Shown: positions 7,598 through 15,996 of the stretch, one piece after another | Layout of the letters: the number at the start of each line of letters is the position of its first letter | Position numbering within the stretch: the first letter of the stretch is position 1 | Notes under the pieces: model-generated | What the model was told of the DNA's origin: nothing | What the model saw: only the letters and a program-made list of their open reading frames with translations | Database searches by the model: none | Program-made: the position numbers and the translations under genes | Origin: Streptomyces sp. Ncost-T10-10d | GTDB lineage: Bacteria; Actinomycetota; Actinomycetes; Streptomycetales; Streptomycetaceae | Length of the DNA: 64,000 nt | Direction: 5' to 3' | Assembly (NCBI RefSeq): GCF_900091955.1 | Contig: NZ_FMDF01000107.1 | Location: forward strand, 123,321 to 187,320

Positions 7598-9889
7598 TCA
7601 CGTCCCGGCGCCAGGACGCTCCAGCCCCAGATCCCGGCGCAGATACTCGGCCGTGAACGATGTGCGATGGCCGAGCAGCGCCGCCGGGGTCCCCTCGAAG
7701 ACCAGCTCGCCGCCGTTTCTGCCACCCTCGGGGCCGAGGTCGACCACCCAGTCCGCGCGCTTGAGCACCTCGAGGTTGTGCTCCACGCAGATCACACTGT
7801 TGCCCGCGTCGACCAGCCGGTCCAGCAGATCGACGAGCGTGCCGGTGTCCGCCATGTGCAGTCCGGTGGTCGGCTCGTCCAGAACGTACACGCTGCCTGT
7901 CCGGTGCAGCCGGGTGGCGAGCTTGATGCGCTGACGCTCACCACCGGAGAGCGTGCTGAGCGGTTGCCCCAGTGTCAGATAGGTCAGGCCGACGTCGTCG
8001 AGCGTGCGCAGCTTCCGCAGCAGTGTCCGGTCGTCGAAGAGCTCGGCCGCCCGGGCGGCCGTCATCTCCAGTACGTCGACGATCGACGCGCCGCCCACCC
8101 GGTGCTTCAGCACGTCGTCGTGGAAGCGCCGCCCCTCGCACACCTGGCAGGTGGTGGTCACCGGGTCCATGAATGCGAGATCGGTGAAAATGATGCCGCG
8201 GCCGGAGCAATGCCCGCACGCCCCGGAGGAGTTGAAACTGAACAGGCCGGGATCGACTCCGTTCTCCCTGGCGAAGACCTTGCGGATGGAGTCCAGTGCT
8301 CCGAGGTACGAGGCCGGCGTGGAGCGGGACGACGCGGTGATCGCCCCCTGGTCGATGACCACCGCGTCCGGGTACGCCGCCGTGAACACCCGGGAGACCA
8401 GCGTCGACTTGCCGGATCCGGCCACCCCGGTCACGACCGTCAGCACACCTTCGGGGAACGCCACGTCCACGCCCTTGAGGTTGTGCAGCGCGGCGCCCGT
8501 CACCGGCAGCCGTCCGGTGGGGGAGCGGAAGGTTTCCTTGAGCGGTGTCCGGTGGCGCAGGCAGCGGCCGGTGAGGGTGTCCGCCTCGCGCAACCGGTCC
8601 ACCGGGCCTTCGAACACGACATGTCCGCCGTCGGTGCCCGCTCTCGGGCCCATGTCGACGATGTGGTCCGCGACGGCCATCACATCCGGGTCGTGCTCGA
8701 CGACGATGACGGTGTTGCCCCGGTCGCGCAGCCGTACCAGGAGATCGTTCAGCCTGCTGACATCACGCGGATGCAGGCCCACGCTCGGCTCGTCGAAGAT
8801 GAACGTCAGCCCGGTCAGTGAACTGCCCAGATGCCGGACCATCTTGAGTCGCTGCCCCTCGCCGCCCGACAGCGTGGTGGTCTCCCGGTCCAGGCTGAGA
8901 TAGCCGAGCCCGATGCCCACCAGACGTTCCAGCCGTTCGCGGGCGGCCGAGGCGATCGGACCGGCCACCGGATCGTCGATCCCGGCCAGGACGCCCACCA
9001 GATCGGCCACCTCCATCCGCCCGTAGTCGGCCACGGAGAGCCCGTCGATACGGGTGGCCAGCGCGGCCGCGTTCAGCCGGGCGCCGCCGCAGGACGCGCA
9101 CACGGCTTCGGTCGTGAAGCGCCGGGCGGCCTCGCGCCGCCGCTCGGAGAGCGACTCGGTGTCCCGCTTCAGGAAGAGCCGGGTGAACCGATCGGCGATC
9201 CCCTCGAACCGCATGTCCGCGGAGGCCGACTTCAGCTCCAGCCGGACGGTGAACCCACCTCCGTACAGGAGGAGTTGAAGTTCTCCTTCGGTGAACTCCG
9301 CGAGCGGCTTGTCGTTGTCGAAGCGTCCCGAACCGGCATACAGCTGCCACTCCCAGCTGCCCACAGAGAGCCCCGGCAGCAGCAGGGCACCCTCGTTGAG
9401 CGACTTCGTGACGTCGATCGCCCGGTCGATGTCGAGGCGGACCGTGCGCCCCACACCGTCGCACTCCGGGCACATCCCGCCGGGGTCGTTGAAGGAGTAG
9501 GAGGTCGCCGGGCCCGCACTCGGCGTCCCGTGGCGCGAGAACAACACCCGGATCACGGACCAGATGTCGGTCATCGTGCCGACGGTGGAGCGGGCATTGC
9601 CGCCCAGCGGCTTCTGGTCGACGACGATTGCCACAGAGAGGTCGTCGATGACGTCGGCATGGGGCCGTTCGTATTTCGGCAGCCTGTTCCGGATGAACCA
9701 GGTGAAGGTCTCATTCAGCTGCCGCTGCGATTCCACGGCGATGGTGTCGAAGACGATCGACGACTTGCCCGACCCGGAGACTCCGGTGAAGACGGTGATC
9801 CTCCCCTTGGGGACGGTGAGGGAGACATCGCGCAGATTGTTCGCGCGTGCCCCGGTGATGACGATGCTCCGGTCCGTGTTCCGATCCAT
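7598..9889 (-). CDS. UvrA-like twin ABC ATPase (excinuclease A paralog)
   Basis: This 763-residue protein has the UvrA architecture: two ABC ATPase halves with Walker A GVSGSGKSS near residue 36 and GVAGSGKST near 488. Signature motifs are LSGGEGQR near 338 and LSGGERQR near 648. Zinc-binding CxxC pairs occur at CPEC (~139), CASCGG, CGHCSGRG and CQVCEGR. It is about 200 residues shorter than housekeeping UvrA (roughly 950), consistent with a class III paralog whose inserted domains are reduced. Such paralogs are linked to drug resistance or handling of DNA-bound antibiotics rather than core repair. No UvrB or UvrC is nearby and there is no membrane domain, so it is not a transporter. Confidence 0.88.
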   Translation of the reverse strand: MDRNTDRSIVITGARANNLRDVSLTVPKGRITVFTGVSGSGKSSIVFDTIAVESQRQLNETFTWFIRNRLPKYERPHADVIDDLSVAIVVDQKPLGGNARSTVGTMTDIWSVIRVLFSRHGTPSAGPATSYSFNDPGGMCPECDGVGRTVRLDIDRAIDVTKSLNEGALLLPGLSVGSWEWQLYAGSGRFDNDKPLAEFTEGELQLLLYGGGFTVRLELKSASADMRFEGIADRFTRLFLKRDTESLSERRREAARRFTTEAVCASCGGARLNAAALATRIDGLSVADYGRMEVADLVGVLAGIDDPVAGPIASAARERLERLVGIGLGYLSLDRETTTLSGGEGQRLKMVRHLGSSLTGLTFIFDEPSVGLHPRDVSRLNDLLVRLRDRGNTVIVVEHDPDVMAVADHIVDMGPRAGTDGGHVVFEGPVDRLREADTLTGRCLRHRTPLKETFRSPTGRLPVTGAALHNLKGVDVAFPEGVLTVVTGVAGSGKSTLVSRVFTAAYPDAVVIDQGAITASSRSTPASYLGALDSIRKVFARENGVDPGLFSFNSSGACGHCSGRGIIFTDLAFMDPVTTTCQVCEGRRFHDDVLKHRVGGASIVDVLEMTAARAAELFDDRTLLRKLRTLDDVGLTYLTLGQPLSTLSGGERQRIKLATRLHRTGSVYVLDEPTTGLHMADTGTLVDLLDRLVDAGNSVICVEHNLEVLKRADWVVDLGPEGGRNGGELVFEGTPAALLGHRTSFTAEYLRRDLGLERPGAGT

Positions 9890-10008
9890 GTCGCCGAAGC
9901 TAACCGCGATACCGGACAGCTTCTGTCTGGATTTTGCGGGCGATCGGGATCTTCTGCGAGGCCGGGCCGGCCCCCGTCGGCAGAGCGCTCAGAGCTGTCG
10001 GCGCGGTG

Positions 10009-10425
10009 TCAGCAGGCCCCGCCGAGCAGATCGGTCAGGCTCCGGTCGAGATCCAGGAACCGGTGCTCGTCGCCGACCGGCACCAGTTCCTGCGCCCGCT
10101 CGAGGAAACGGCGCAGCTCCGCAGTGCGGACGTGCACCATCGCGATTCCCTCGGTGGCATGGAACTCCAGGACCGTGCGGTCATATCCGAACGGCCTGAT
10201 GCGCACGTCCCCGACACCGGCGGCCGCGTCCACTCCCGCCGCGAGCAACTCGCGGGAGAACTCCCAGGAGACATCGGTGCCCTCCAGGGTCGCCGTCGCG
10301 GGGAACGCCATGCGTACGGCGAACGGGTCCCTCCGGTCGTACTGCAGGGTGGCGGGAAGGGTCTCCATCCGCGGTGCGGATGCGACCATGCGGGCCTGCA
10401 CGGACTGCTCGATAACGGTGGACAA
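10009..10425 (-). CDS. SsgA-like sporulation/cell-division regulator (SALP family)
   Basis: This 138-residue protein belongs to the actinobacterial SsgA-like family, which controls placement of septa and peptidoglycan remodelling during sporulation. Family features are RRDPFAVRMAFPATA near residue 31, VSWEFSRELLAAG near 52, GVGDVRIRPFG near 70, and the hydrophobic strand VLEFHATEGIAMVHV. The length is typical (about 130-145 residues). The ATG at 10425 is preceded by AGGGAGCAG, a good ribosome binding site. It stands alone between the UvrA-like gene and a divergent secreted protein. Which SALP (SsgA to SsgG) it is cannot be decided from the sequence alone. Confidence 0.9.
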   Translation of the reverse strand: MSTVIEQSVQARMVASAPRMETLPATLQYDRRDPFAVRMAFPATATLEGTDVSWEFSRELLAAGVDAAAGVGDVRIRPFGYDRTVLEFHATEGIAMVHVRTAELRRFLERAQELVPVGDEHRFLDLDRSLTDLLGGAC

Positions 10426-10609
10426 GACCTGCTCCCTTTCTCGGCCAGATGAACGGTTCCCGGCACTGATGTAGACGACGGAACTCCCTCATCCGTGCAT
10501 CGGAAGGTGGCGTGAGCTGTATCACCGCACGCCGCCGCACCGATCGAGTGCCCACTTGCCGCCGGTGTGCCCTGGACGGAGCACGGTTCGTGGGCTAGCT
10601 TCCAGCGCC

Positions 10610-11707
10610 ATGAGGGCCAAGGGGAAGACGAGACGACTGATGTCATGGGGGCTCTGTGCGGCGGCGCTGACCGCGACACTGGCCACACCGGCAGCCGCGG
10701 CTGCGCCGGGGGAGCGGCACCGGCCCGGCGAACGGCCGGTCTGGACGCTCACCGGGACGGGGACCGACGCCCGCTTCCGCGGCCTCGCCGCCGTCAGCCG
10801 TCGCACCGCCTGGGTCGCGGGTTCGAAGGGCACGGTGCTGCGCACCTCGGACGGCGGCCGCCACTGGCGCGATGTGTCACCGCCCGGTGCGGCTCAGGAG
10901 GCGCTGGAGTTCCGTGACATCGAGGCATTCGACGCCCGGCGCGCGGTGGCACTGGCCATCGGGGAGGGCGAGGCCTCCAGGGTGTTCCGTACGGACGACG
11001 GGGGAGCGACCTGGACGGAGTCGTTCCGTAACACCGATGCCCGCGCCTTCTACGACTGCCTCACCTTCTTCGACAGTCGGCACGGACTCGCGGTGAGCGA
11101 TCCCGTCGACGGGAAGTACCGCATCCTGTCGACCGCTGACGGCGGTCGGAGCTGGCGGGTGCTGCCCAGTGCGGGCATGCCGGATGCCCTGGCCGGTGAG
11201 TCGGGGTTCGCCGCCAGCGGTCAGTGCCTGGTCGCATCGGGTACCGAGGACGTCTGGCTGGCGACCGGGGGCGCCGCCACCGCACGGGTGCTGCACTCCG
11301 CCGACCGAGGGCTGACCTGGACCGCGACCGAATCCACGATCCCGGCCGGCGACCCGGCACGCGGCGTCTTCGGTCTGGCCTTCCGCGACCGCCACCACGG
11401 CATCGCGGTCGGCGGCGACTACCGGGCCGGCCTGCCGTCGCCGAACGCCGCGGCGGTGACGGGCGATGCCGGCCGCAGCTGGCAGCAGTCCGCCACCCCG
11501 CCGGCCGCCTACCGCTCGGGGGTCGCCTGGCTCCCGCACAGCAGGTCGGGTGCGCTGGCGGTCGGCCCGACCGGCACGGACCTCACCGTGGACGGCGGCC
11601 GAACCTGGCGCACGGTCGACACCGGGTCGTACGACACGGTCGACTGCACACCGGACGGCGGCTGCTGGGCCGCGGGCGAGAGGGGACGAGTGGCGCGCGG
11701 GGGGTAG
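10610..11707 (+). CDS. Secreted BNR/YCF48-like beta-propeller protein
   Basis: This is a 365-residue exported protein. A signal peptide runs from residues 1 to about 32, with RRLMSWGLCAAALTATLATP ahead of an AAAA cleavage region. The mature part is a sialidase-like propeller with recurrent Asp-box repeats: SDGGRHWRDV, DDGGATWTES, ADGGRSWRV, ADRGLTWTAT, GDAGRSWQQS and VDGGRTWRTV. These resemble BNR repeats and photosystem-assembly YCF48-like proteins. No catalytic residues of a true sialidase can be recognised, so a binding role is as likely as hydrolysis. The ATG at 10610 is preferred over an upstream in-frame codon because it begins the signal peptide. Confidence 0.82.
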   Translation: MRAKGKTRRLMSWGLCAAALTATLATPAAAAAPGERHRPGERPVWTLTGTGTDARFRGLAAVSRRTAWVAGSKGTVLRTSDGGRHWRDVSPPGAAQEALEFRDIEAFDARRAVALAIGEGEASRVFRTDDGGATWTESFRNTDARAFYDCLTFFDSRHGLAVSDPVDGKYRILSTADGGRSWRVLPSAGMPDALAGESGFAASGQCLVASGTEDVWLATGGAATARVLHSADRGLTWTATESTIPAGDPARGVFGLAFRDRHHGIAVGGDYRAGLPSPNAAAVTGDAGRSWQQSATPPAAYRSGVAWLPHSRSGALAVGPTGTDLTVDGGRTWRTVDTGSYDTVDCTPDGGCWAAGERGRVARGG

Positions 11708-11711
11708 CGTT

Positions 11712-11833
11712 CGGTGCGTGCAGCTGCAAGGCGCCGGAGCGTCCTCGAATGAGGTCTCCCCTGCTCGAACGAAGCTGAGAGCTCGGGGAAGGAGCTGTCA
11801 GGGCGTTCCGGCAACGCCGCAGATGCGCCTGCC
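11712..11833 (+). repeat. Degenerate copy of a dispersed intergenic element
   Basis: This intergenic stretch matches, in opposite orientation, the interior of the MITE-like element at 14564-14758. Shared blocks are GTGCGTGCAGCTGCAAGGCG, GGTCTCCCCTGCTCGA, GAGAGCTCGGGGAAGGAGC (one difference) and a CGCAGATGCGC block near 11818. The terminal inverted repeats are not recognisable here, so it looks like an older, decayed copy. No coding function is seen. Confidence 0.75.
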
Positions 11834-11932
11834 GGGTGTGGCGAGCCCGGCCGAGATCTTCAGCACCCTCCTGGGGGCCCCGGCCCGCTGCCGCGCCGCC
11901 CGCCGTGCCCGTTGCCTAAACTCGACAGCACT

Positions 11933-12610
11933 ATGACAACGCTTCCGATGCCCGCCGACGAGACCGAAGCCCGAGCACTCCAGGACGCCCTGCGCCCCCG
12001 GGTGGTGCTCGACGAACCCGGCCCGCCGCCCGGCACCGGCCGGGTCACGGGGGTCGACGTCGCCTATGACGACGAGCACGATGTCGTCGTGGCGGCAGCG
12101 GTCGTCCTCGACGAGGCGACGCTCGACGTGGTCGCCGAGGCCACTGCCGTCGGCCGGGTCACCTTTCCGTACATCCCCGGGCTGCTCGCCTTCCGGGAGA
12201 TCCCGACCGTGCTGGCGGCACTGGAGTCGCTGCCGACCGACCCCGGACTCGTGGTCTGTGACGGCTACGGCCTGGCTCACCCGCGCCGCTTCGGACTCGC
12301 CAGTCACCTCGGGGTACTCACCGGGCTGCCGGTGATCGGTGTCGCCAAGAACCCGTTCACCTTCTCGTACGAGCAACCGGGCCCCCGCCGGGGCGACTGG
12401 TCGCCGCTGCTCGACGGCGAGGAGGAGGTGGGCCGGGCGTTGCGCACCCAGGACGGCATCAAGCCGGTCTTCGTCTCCGTCGGACACCGGACCGGTCTGG
12501 ACAACGCCTGCGGCCATACCCTGCTGCTGGCCCGCGACTTCCGTCAGCCGGAGACCACCCGCAGGGCCGACGCGCTCTGCCGTCAGGCCCTGCGGGAAGC
12601 GACCGCCTGA
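11933..12610 (+). CDS. nfi: Endonuclease V (deoxyinosine 3' endonuclease)
   Basis: This 225-residue DNA/RNA repair nuclease cleaves the second phosphodiester bond 3' to inosine in deaminated nucleic acid. Conserved landmarks are GVDVAY near residue 44 (first catalytic Asp), the PYIPGLLAFRE block that recognises inosine near 82, the VCDGYGLAHPRRFG segment near 106 with the second catalytic Asp, and GVAKNPF near 138. VFVSVGHRTGL follows near 180. The length matches the family. A TTG at 11912 is in frame, but the ATG at 11933 directly precedes conserved sequence. It is not in an obvious operon. Confidence 0.92.
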   Translation: MTTLPMPADETEARALQDALRPRVVLDEPGPPPGTGRVTGVDVAYDDEHDVVVAAAVVLDEATLDVVAEATAVGRVTFPYIPGLLAFREIPTVLAALESLPTDPGLVVCDGYGLAHPRRFGLASHLGVLTGLPVIGVAKNPFTFSYEQPGPRRGDWSPLLDGEEEVGRALRTQDGIKPVFVSVGHRTGLDNACGHTLLLARDFRQPETTRRADALCRQALREATA

Positions 12611-12659
12611 GTATGTGTACGGATAACGCCCGCCGGTCATGACGGGCAGACTGGTACGT

Positions 12660-12803
12660 ATGACCGAACATCGAACGTCTTCACGACCAGGAACCGTCTA
12701 TCTCGCTCAGCGCCGGGTCGCGGTGGGGATGACTCTCGGCATGCTCGCGGGAGCGGTCTGGGCCGTCTCGATGGTCTGCACGCTGGTGTCCTGGGCACTC
12801 TGA
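12660..12803 (+). CDS. Small single-pass membrane protein (47 aa)
   Basis: This short open frame is read from the ATG at 12660 to TGA 12801-12803. It encodes a basic N-terminus (TEHRTSSRPG, then QRR) followed by one hydrophobic helix from about residue 20 to the end (MTLGMLAGAVWAVSMVCTLV), finishing SWAL. The layout is that of a small inner-membrane peptide with its N-terminus inside. The codons show normal Streptomyces third-position G/C use. The function is unknown, and it follows the endonuclease V gene by 49 bp. Confidence 0.6.
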   Translation: MTEHRTSSRPGTVYLAQRRVAVGMTLGMLAGAVWAVSMVCTLVSWAL

Positions 12804-12809
12804 CCGAGA

Positions 12810-13258
12810 GGGTCGCCGCCCCGCCGCCGGTGGTGCCGGTCGGAACCCCCGCGTCGTGAAGCAGGTACTGCACCGCCTCGACGGCCTCGGACTTCGTCGT
12901 GCGCGAGTCGATCGTCGTCATCGGCAACGGCCAGGTGTTCTTCCCGGCCTTGCCGTCGGCCGTCAGGTCGTGAGTGGCCCGGAACTTCTTCACCGCCTCC
13001 GCCGTGGCCGGTCCGTGGTCGGCGTCGATCTTCACGTCCGGGCCGTTCGCCCGGAGCAGATGCTGCACGGTCCGGGCCTTCCGGAGCACATGGCCCTTGC
13101 GTACCAACGGCCGGTCCGTTCCCTCCGACGGACGGTCCGACACCTTCGCGGTGGCCTCGGTATCACTCTGCCCCGTGGTCGGGACCACCCACCGCACGAG
13201 GCGCCCGAGGACGGACACCGGCCTGCCGACCGCACCACCCGACCGGGCGCCGGTCCGC
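12810..13258 (-). pseudogene. Remnant of a peptidoglycan-binding domain protein
   Basis: This 455-bp gap contains a minus-strand frame whose middle (about 13110-12830) encodes one clear peptidoglycan-binding type 1 domain: VQHLLRANG, a DADHGPATAEAVKKFRA core, then LTADGKAGKNTW. A second copy follows (EAVQYLLHDAGV) and breaks off before its GPxT core. The sequence before the domain overlaps the neighbouring gene and is not family-like, and no signal peptide, catalytic domain or ribosome binding site is seen. This fits a decayed C-terminal part of a secreted amidase or muramidase. It could still be transcribed from the upstream minus-strand gene. Confidence 0.6.
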
Positions 13259-14449
13259 TCAGCGAGCCGCCGCGATCCGGAAACGCAGCCCGGCCGCGCG
13301 CAGCCGCTCCAGCAGCGCGTCACCCATCGCGACGGCTGTGGTGACCTGCCCCGATGTCGGCGGAAGCTCATCCAGGGCGAGGCAGAGCGCGGACTCGGCG
13401 AGCATCTTCGCCGTTTCGTCGTAGCCGGGGTCGCCGCCCGACACCTCGGTGAAGACCCGGTGCCCGCCGCCCCTGCCGACGAAGCGCACGGTGAACCAGC
13501 TGCGCCGCCTGCGCTCCGCGTCCGGGCCCACGCCCGGCTCGTAACGGTCCATCAGCCAGGACCGCGCCGCCGGTACCTGCGCGGCTCCCAGGAGTGCGCC
13601 GATCGCGGCCGTGCCGCCCAGCGCCACGGGCAGATGCTTCACGGAGGCGAAGTGGCGGTAGCGGAAGTCGGGGCCGTACCGGGCGAGCATCCGCGCCGAA
13701 CGCTCGACGACCTGCGGGTCCAGCGTCGGCAGCGGCAGCGCCCAGGTGCCGGTCTCCGTACTGAAGTGCGGGGCGCCCAACCGGGCGCGGGCACGGCGGG
13801 CCACCAGACGGGGTTCATGGAGCCGGCGTTCCTGCGCGGCGCGCAGCATGTGAGGGCCGCGGCCCATCGCGGTGAGCGCGGAGGCGAACGTACCGCCGGA
13901 GAAGACGGCGTTGCTGCGGACGAACCCGTCGATCGTCAGCGGCACGTCCCGCGGCAGCTGCTGGACGGTGAAGTACGCCCCGAGGTCGTGCGGCACCGAG
14001 TCGAAACCGCAGGCGTGCACGAGCCGGGCCCCCGTCTCGCGGGCCCGCGCGTCGTGCTCCAGATACATCCGGTCCACGAACTCCGTCTCGCCGGTGAGGT
14101 CCGCATAGTCCGTCCCGGCCTCGGCGCAGGCCGCGACCAGTTGCTCGCCGTACCAGACGTAGGGGCCGACCGTCGTGGCCACCACATGGGTGGATTCGGT
14201 GAGTTCGCGCAGCGAGTGCACGTCGTCGGCGTCGGCGTGCAGCAACGGGAGATCTGCGCAGCGCGGGTCGATCGCGGCGAGATGTTCGCGCAGTTGCTCC
14301 ATTTTGGCCCGATTGCGCCCGGCCATGGCCCAGCGGCAGCCGGCGGGTGCGTGGGCGGCGAGATATTCCGCGGTGAGGGTGCCCACGAAGCCGGTGGCGC
14401 CGAAGAGGACTACGTCATAGGGGCGTTGTGCCCCGTTCTGCCTGTTCAC
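13259..14449 (-). CDS. Saccharopine-dehydrogenase-like oxidoreductase (trans-acting enoyl reductase type)
   Basis: This 396-residue protein has an N-terminal Rossmann nucleotide-binding fold with VVLFGATGFVG near residue 13 and the second-strand AMAGRNRAKM segment near 41, typical of the actinobacterial saccharopine dehydrogenase-like family. GPYVWYGEQLVAACAEAGTDYADLTGE near residue 95 is a family hallmark. It is closer to mycobacterial trans-acting enoyl reductases that act on lipids than to lysine-pathway enzymes. Substrate and partner are unknown, and no polyketide synthase is nearby. The start ATG is at 14449. The gene is separated by the MITE-like element from the divergent acyl-CoA block. 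Confidence 0.83.
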   Translation of the reverse strand: MNRQNGAQRPYDVVLFGATGFVGTLTAEYLAAHAPAGCRWAMAGRNRAKMEQLREHLAAIDPRCADLPLLHADADDVHSLRELTESTHVVATTVGPYVWYGEQLVAACAEAGTDYADLTGETEFVDRMYLEHDARARETGARLVHACGFDSVPHDLGAYFTVQQLPRDVPLTIDGFVRSNAVFSGGTFASALTAMGRGPHMLRAAQERRLHEPRLVARRARARLGAPHFSTETGTWALPLPTLDPQVVERSARMLARYGPDFRYRHFASVKHLPVALGGTAAIGALLGAAQVPAARSWLMDRYEPGVGPDAERRRRSWFTVRFVGRGGGHRVFTEVSGGDPGYDETAKMLAESALCLALDELPPTSGQVTTAVAMGDALLERLRAAGLRFRIAAAR

Positions 14450-14563
14450 GAGTGCCTCCGCAGGGGCCGCCGCCGATGTAGCAGGCAGAGGCTAGCGGAG
14501 GGGTTCGTGGCGCTGTGCAGTCGGGCGGCGATCGTGGGGGAGGATCCAGGGGAAAGAACTAAG

Positions 14564-14758
14564 ACCGACCGGCAAATGGGGGGCGGCGTCGCGGGGCTGG
14601 GCACGCGCATCTGCCGCGTTGTCGTCAGTCGCCATGGCTCCTTCCCCAAGCTCTCGGCTGCGCTCGAGCAGGGGAGACCCCATCTGTCTCAATCCTCCGC
14701 CTTGCAGCTGCACGCACCCAGCCCCGCTCCTTCTCCCACCCCCCATTTGCCGGTCGGT
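14564..14758. mobile_element. MITE-like element with 20-bp perfect terminal inverted repeats
   Basis: This 195-bp non-coding element is bounded by perfect 20-bp inverted repeats (left 14564-14583, starting ACCGACCGGCAAATGG; right 14739-14758). The pentamer CTAAG flanks it on both sides (14559-14563 and 14759-14763), as expected for a 5-bp target duplication. Inside it carries the dispersed block also found at 11.7 kb, including a GCTC/GAGC plus CCCC/GGGG hairpin. It encodes no protein and probably depends on a transposase elsewhere. It fills the roughly 400-bp gap between the saccharopine-dehydrogenase-like gene and the divergent CoA transferase; the rest of that gap shows nothing beyond likely promoters. 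Confidence 0.82.
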
Positions 14759-14853
14759 CTAAGCGCTTGCTCGGCCCAAAGGGTTGTGCGGAGCGTGATG
14801 CGTTCTTAGCATCATCGCTGTTACATCAGTTGTGTCACACCGCTGGGGGTTTG

Positions 14854-15996
14854 ATGGCAACGACAGAGCACGGCCCGCTGGCAGGCGTGCGCGTGGTCGA
14901 GCTGGCAGGCATCGGCCCCGGCCCGTTCGCCGCGATGCTCCTGGCCGACCTCGGCGCCGATGTCGTCAGGGTCGACCGGCCCGGCGGCCCGGGGCTCGGC
15001 ATCGACCCCGCGTACGACCTCACCAACCGCAACAAACGCTCCGTGCTCGTCGACCTCAAGGCCGAGGACGGGGCCGCCAAGGTGCTCGATCTGGTCGAGC
15101 GCGCCGACATCCTGATCGAGGGCTACCGGCCGGGCGTCGCCGAACGCCTCGGTGTCGGACCGGCCGCCGCGCTGGCCCGTAATCCGCGACTCGTCTACGG
15201 ACGGATGACCGGCTGGGGCCAGGACGGACCGCTCGCCGAACGAGCCGGGCACGACATCGCCTACATCGCCCTCACCGGCACCCTCTCCATGATCGGCAAG
15301 CCCGGTGAGCCGCCCACCGTTCCGGCCAATCTGGTCGGCGACTACGCGGGCGGCTCGCTCTATCTCGTCGTCGGCGTCCTCGCCGCCCTCCAGCACGCCC
15401 GCACCCCGGGCGGCCGGGGCCAGGTCGTGGACGCGGCGATCGTCGACGGCGCCGCCCATCTCGCCACGATGATCCACGGCATGCTGGCGGCCGGCGGCTG
15501 GCAGGACCGGCGCGGCTCCAACCTCCTGGACGGCGGCTGCCCGTTCTACGGTTCGTACGAGACAGCCGACGGCCAGTACATGGCAGTGGGCCCGCTGGAG
15601 CAGCGGTTCTACGACGAGTTCAGCAAGCTCCTCGGTATCGAGGACGAGGCTCCGGACCGGGCGGACATCGCCCGCTGGGAGGAGCTGCGCACGCTCATTG
15701 CCGACCGGTTCAGGACCCGTACGCGCGCGGAGTGGACCGAGGTGTTCGAGGGCACGGACGCCTGCGTCGCCCCCGTCCTCTCGCTCCGTGAGGCCCCCCG
15801 CCATCCGCACATCGCCGCGCGCTCGACCTTCGTCGAGCACGGCGGACTCACCCAGCCCGCCCCCGCACCCCGCTTCTCCGCCACCCCCGCATCCGTGCGC
15901 AGCGGGCCCGCGCGGCCCGGCACGGACGCCGAGGCCGTCGCCGCCGACTGGGATGTACCCAGCATCACGAGGACCCGGAAGGACACCACCGACTGA
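14854..15996 (+). CDS. CaiB/BaiF CoA-transferase family protein (alpha-methylacyl-CoA racemase-like)
   Basis: This 380-residue type III CoA transferase family member opens with GPLAGVRVVELAGIGPGPFAAMLLAD, the classic N-terminus of alpha-methylacyl-CoA racemases. VGDYAGGSLYLVVGVLAAL near residue 161 carries the conserved active-site Asp. PVLSLREAPRHPH near 307 is also racemase-like. It probably inverts 2-methyl stereocentres of branched acyl-CoAs, or moves CoA between acids, before beta-oxidation. The ATG at 14854 follows a GGGGGT stretch; an upstream in-frame codon adds unrelated sequence. Its stop overlaps the next start by one base (TGATG), beginning a co-oriented block of acyl-CoA genes. 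Confidence 0.87.
   Translation: MATTEHGPLAGVRVVELAGIGPGPFAAMLLADLGADVVRVDRPGGPGLGIDPAYDLTNRNKRSVLVDLKAEDGAAKVLDLVERADILIEGYRPGVAERLGVGPAAALARNPRLVYGRMTGWGQDGPLAERAGHDIAYIALTGTLSMIGKPGEPPTVPANLVGDYAGGSLYLVVGVLAALQHARTPGGRGQVVDAAIVDGAAHLATMIHGMLAAGGWQDRRGSNLLDGGCPFYGSYETADGQYMAVGPLEQRFYDEFSKLLGIEDEAPDRADIARWEELRTLIADRFRTRTRAEWTEVFEGTDACVAPVLSLREAPRHPHIAARSTFVEHGGLTQPAPAPRFSATPASVRSGPARPGTDAEAVAADWDVPSITRTRKDTTD

Noticed and set aside
7598..9889. Housekeeping UvrA
   Set aside because: It is about 200 residues shorter than UvrA, with no uvrB/uvrC context; a paralog is more likely.
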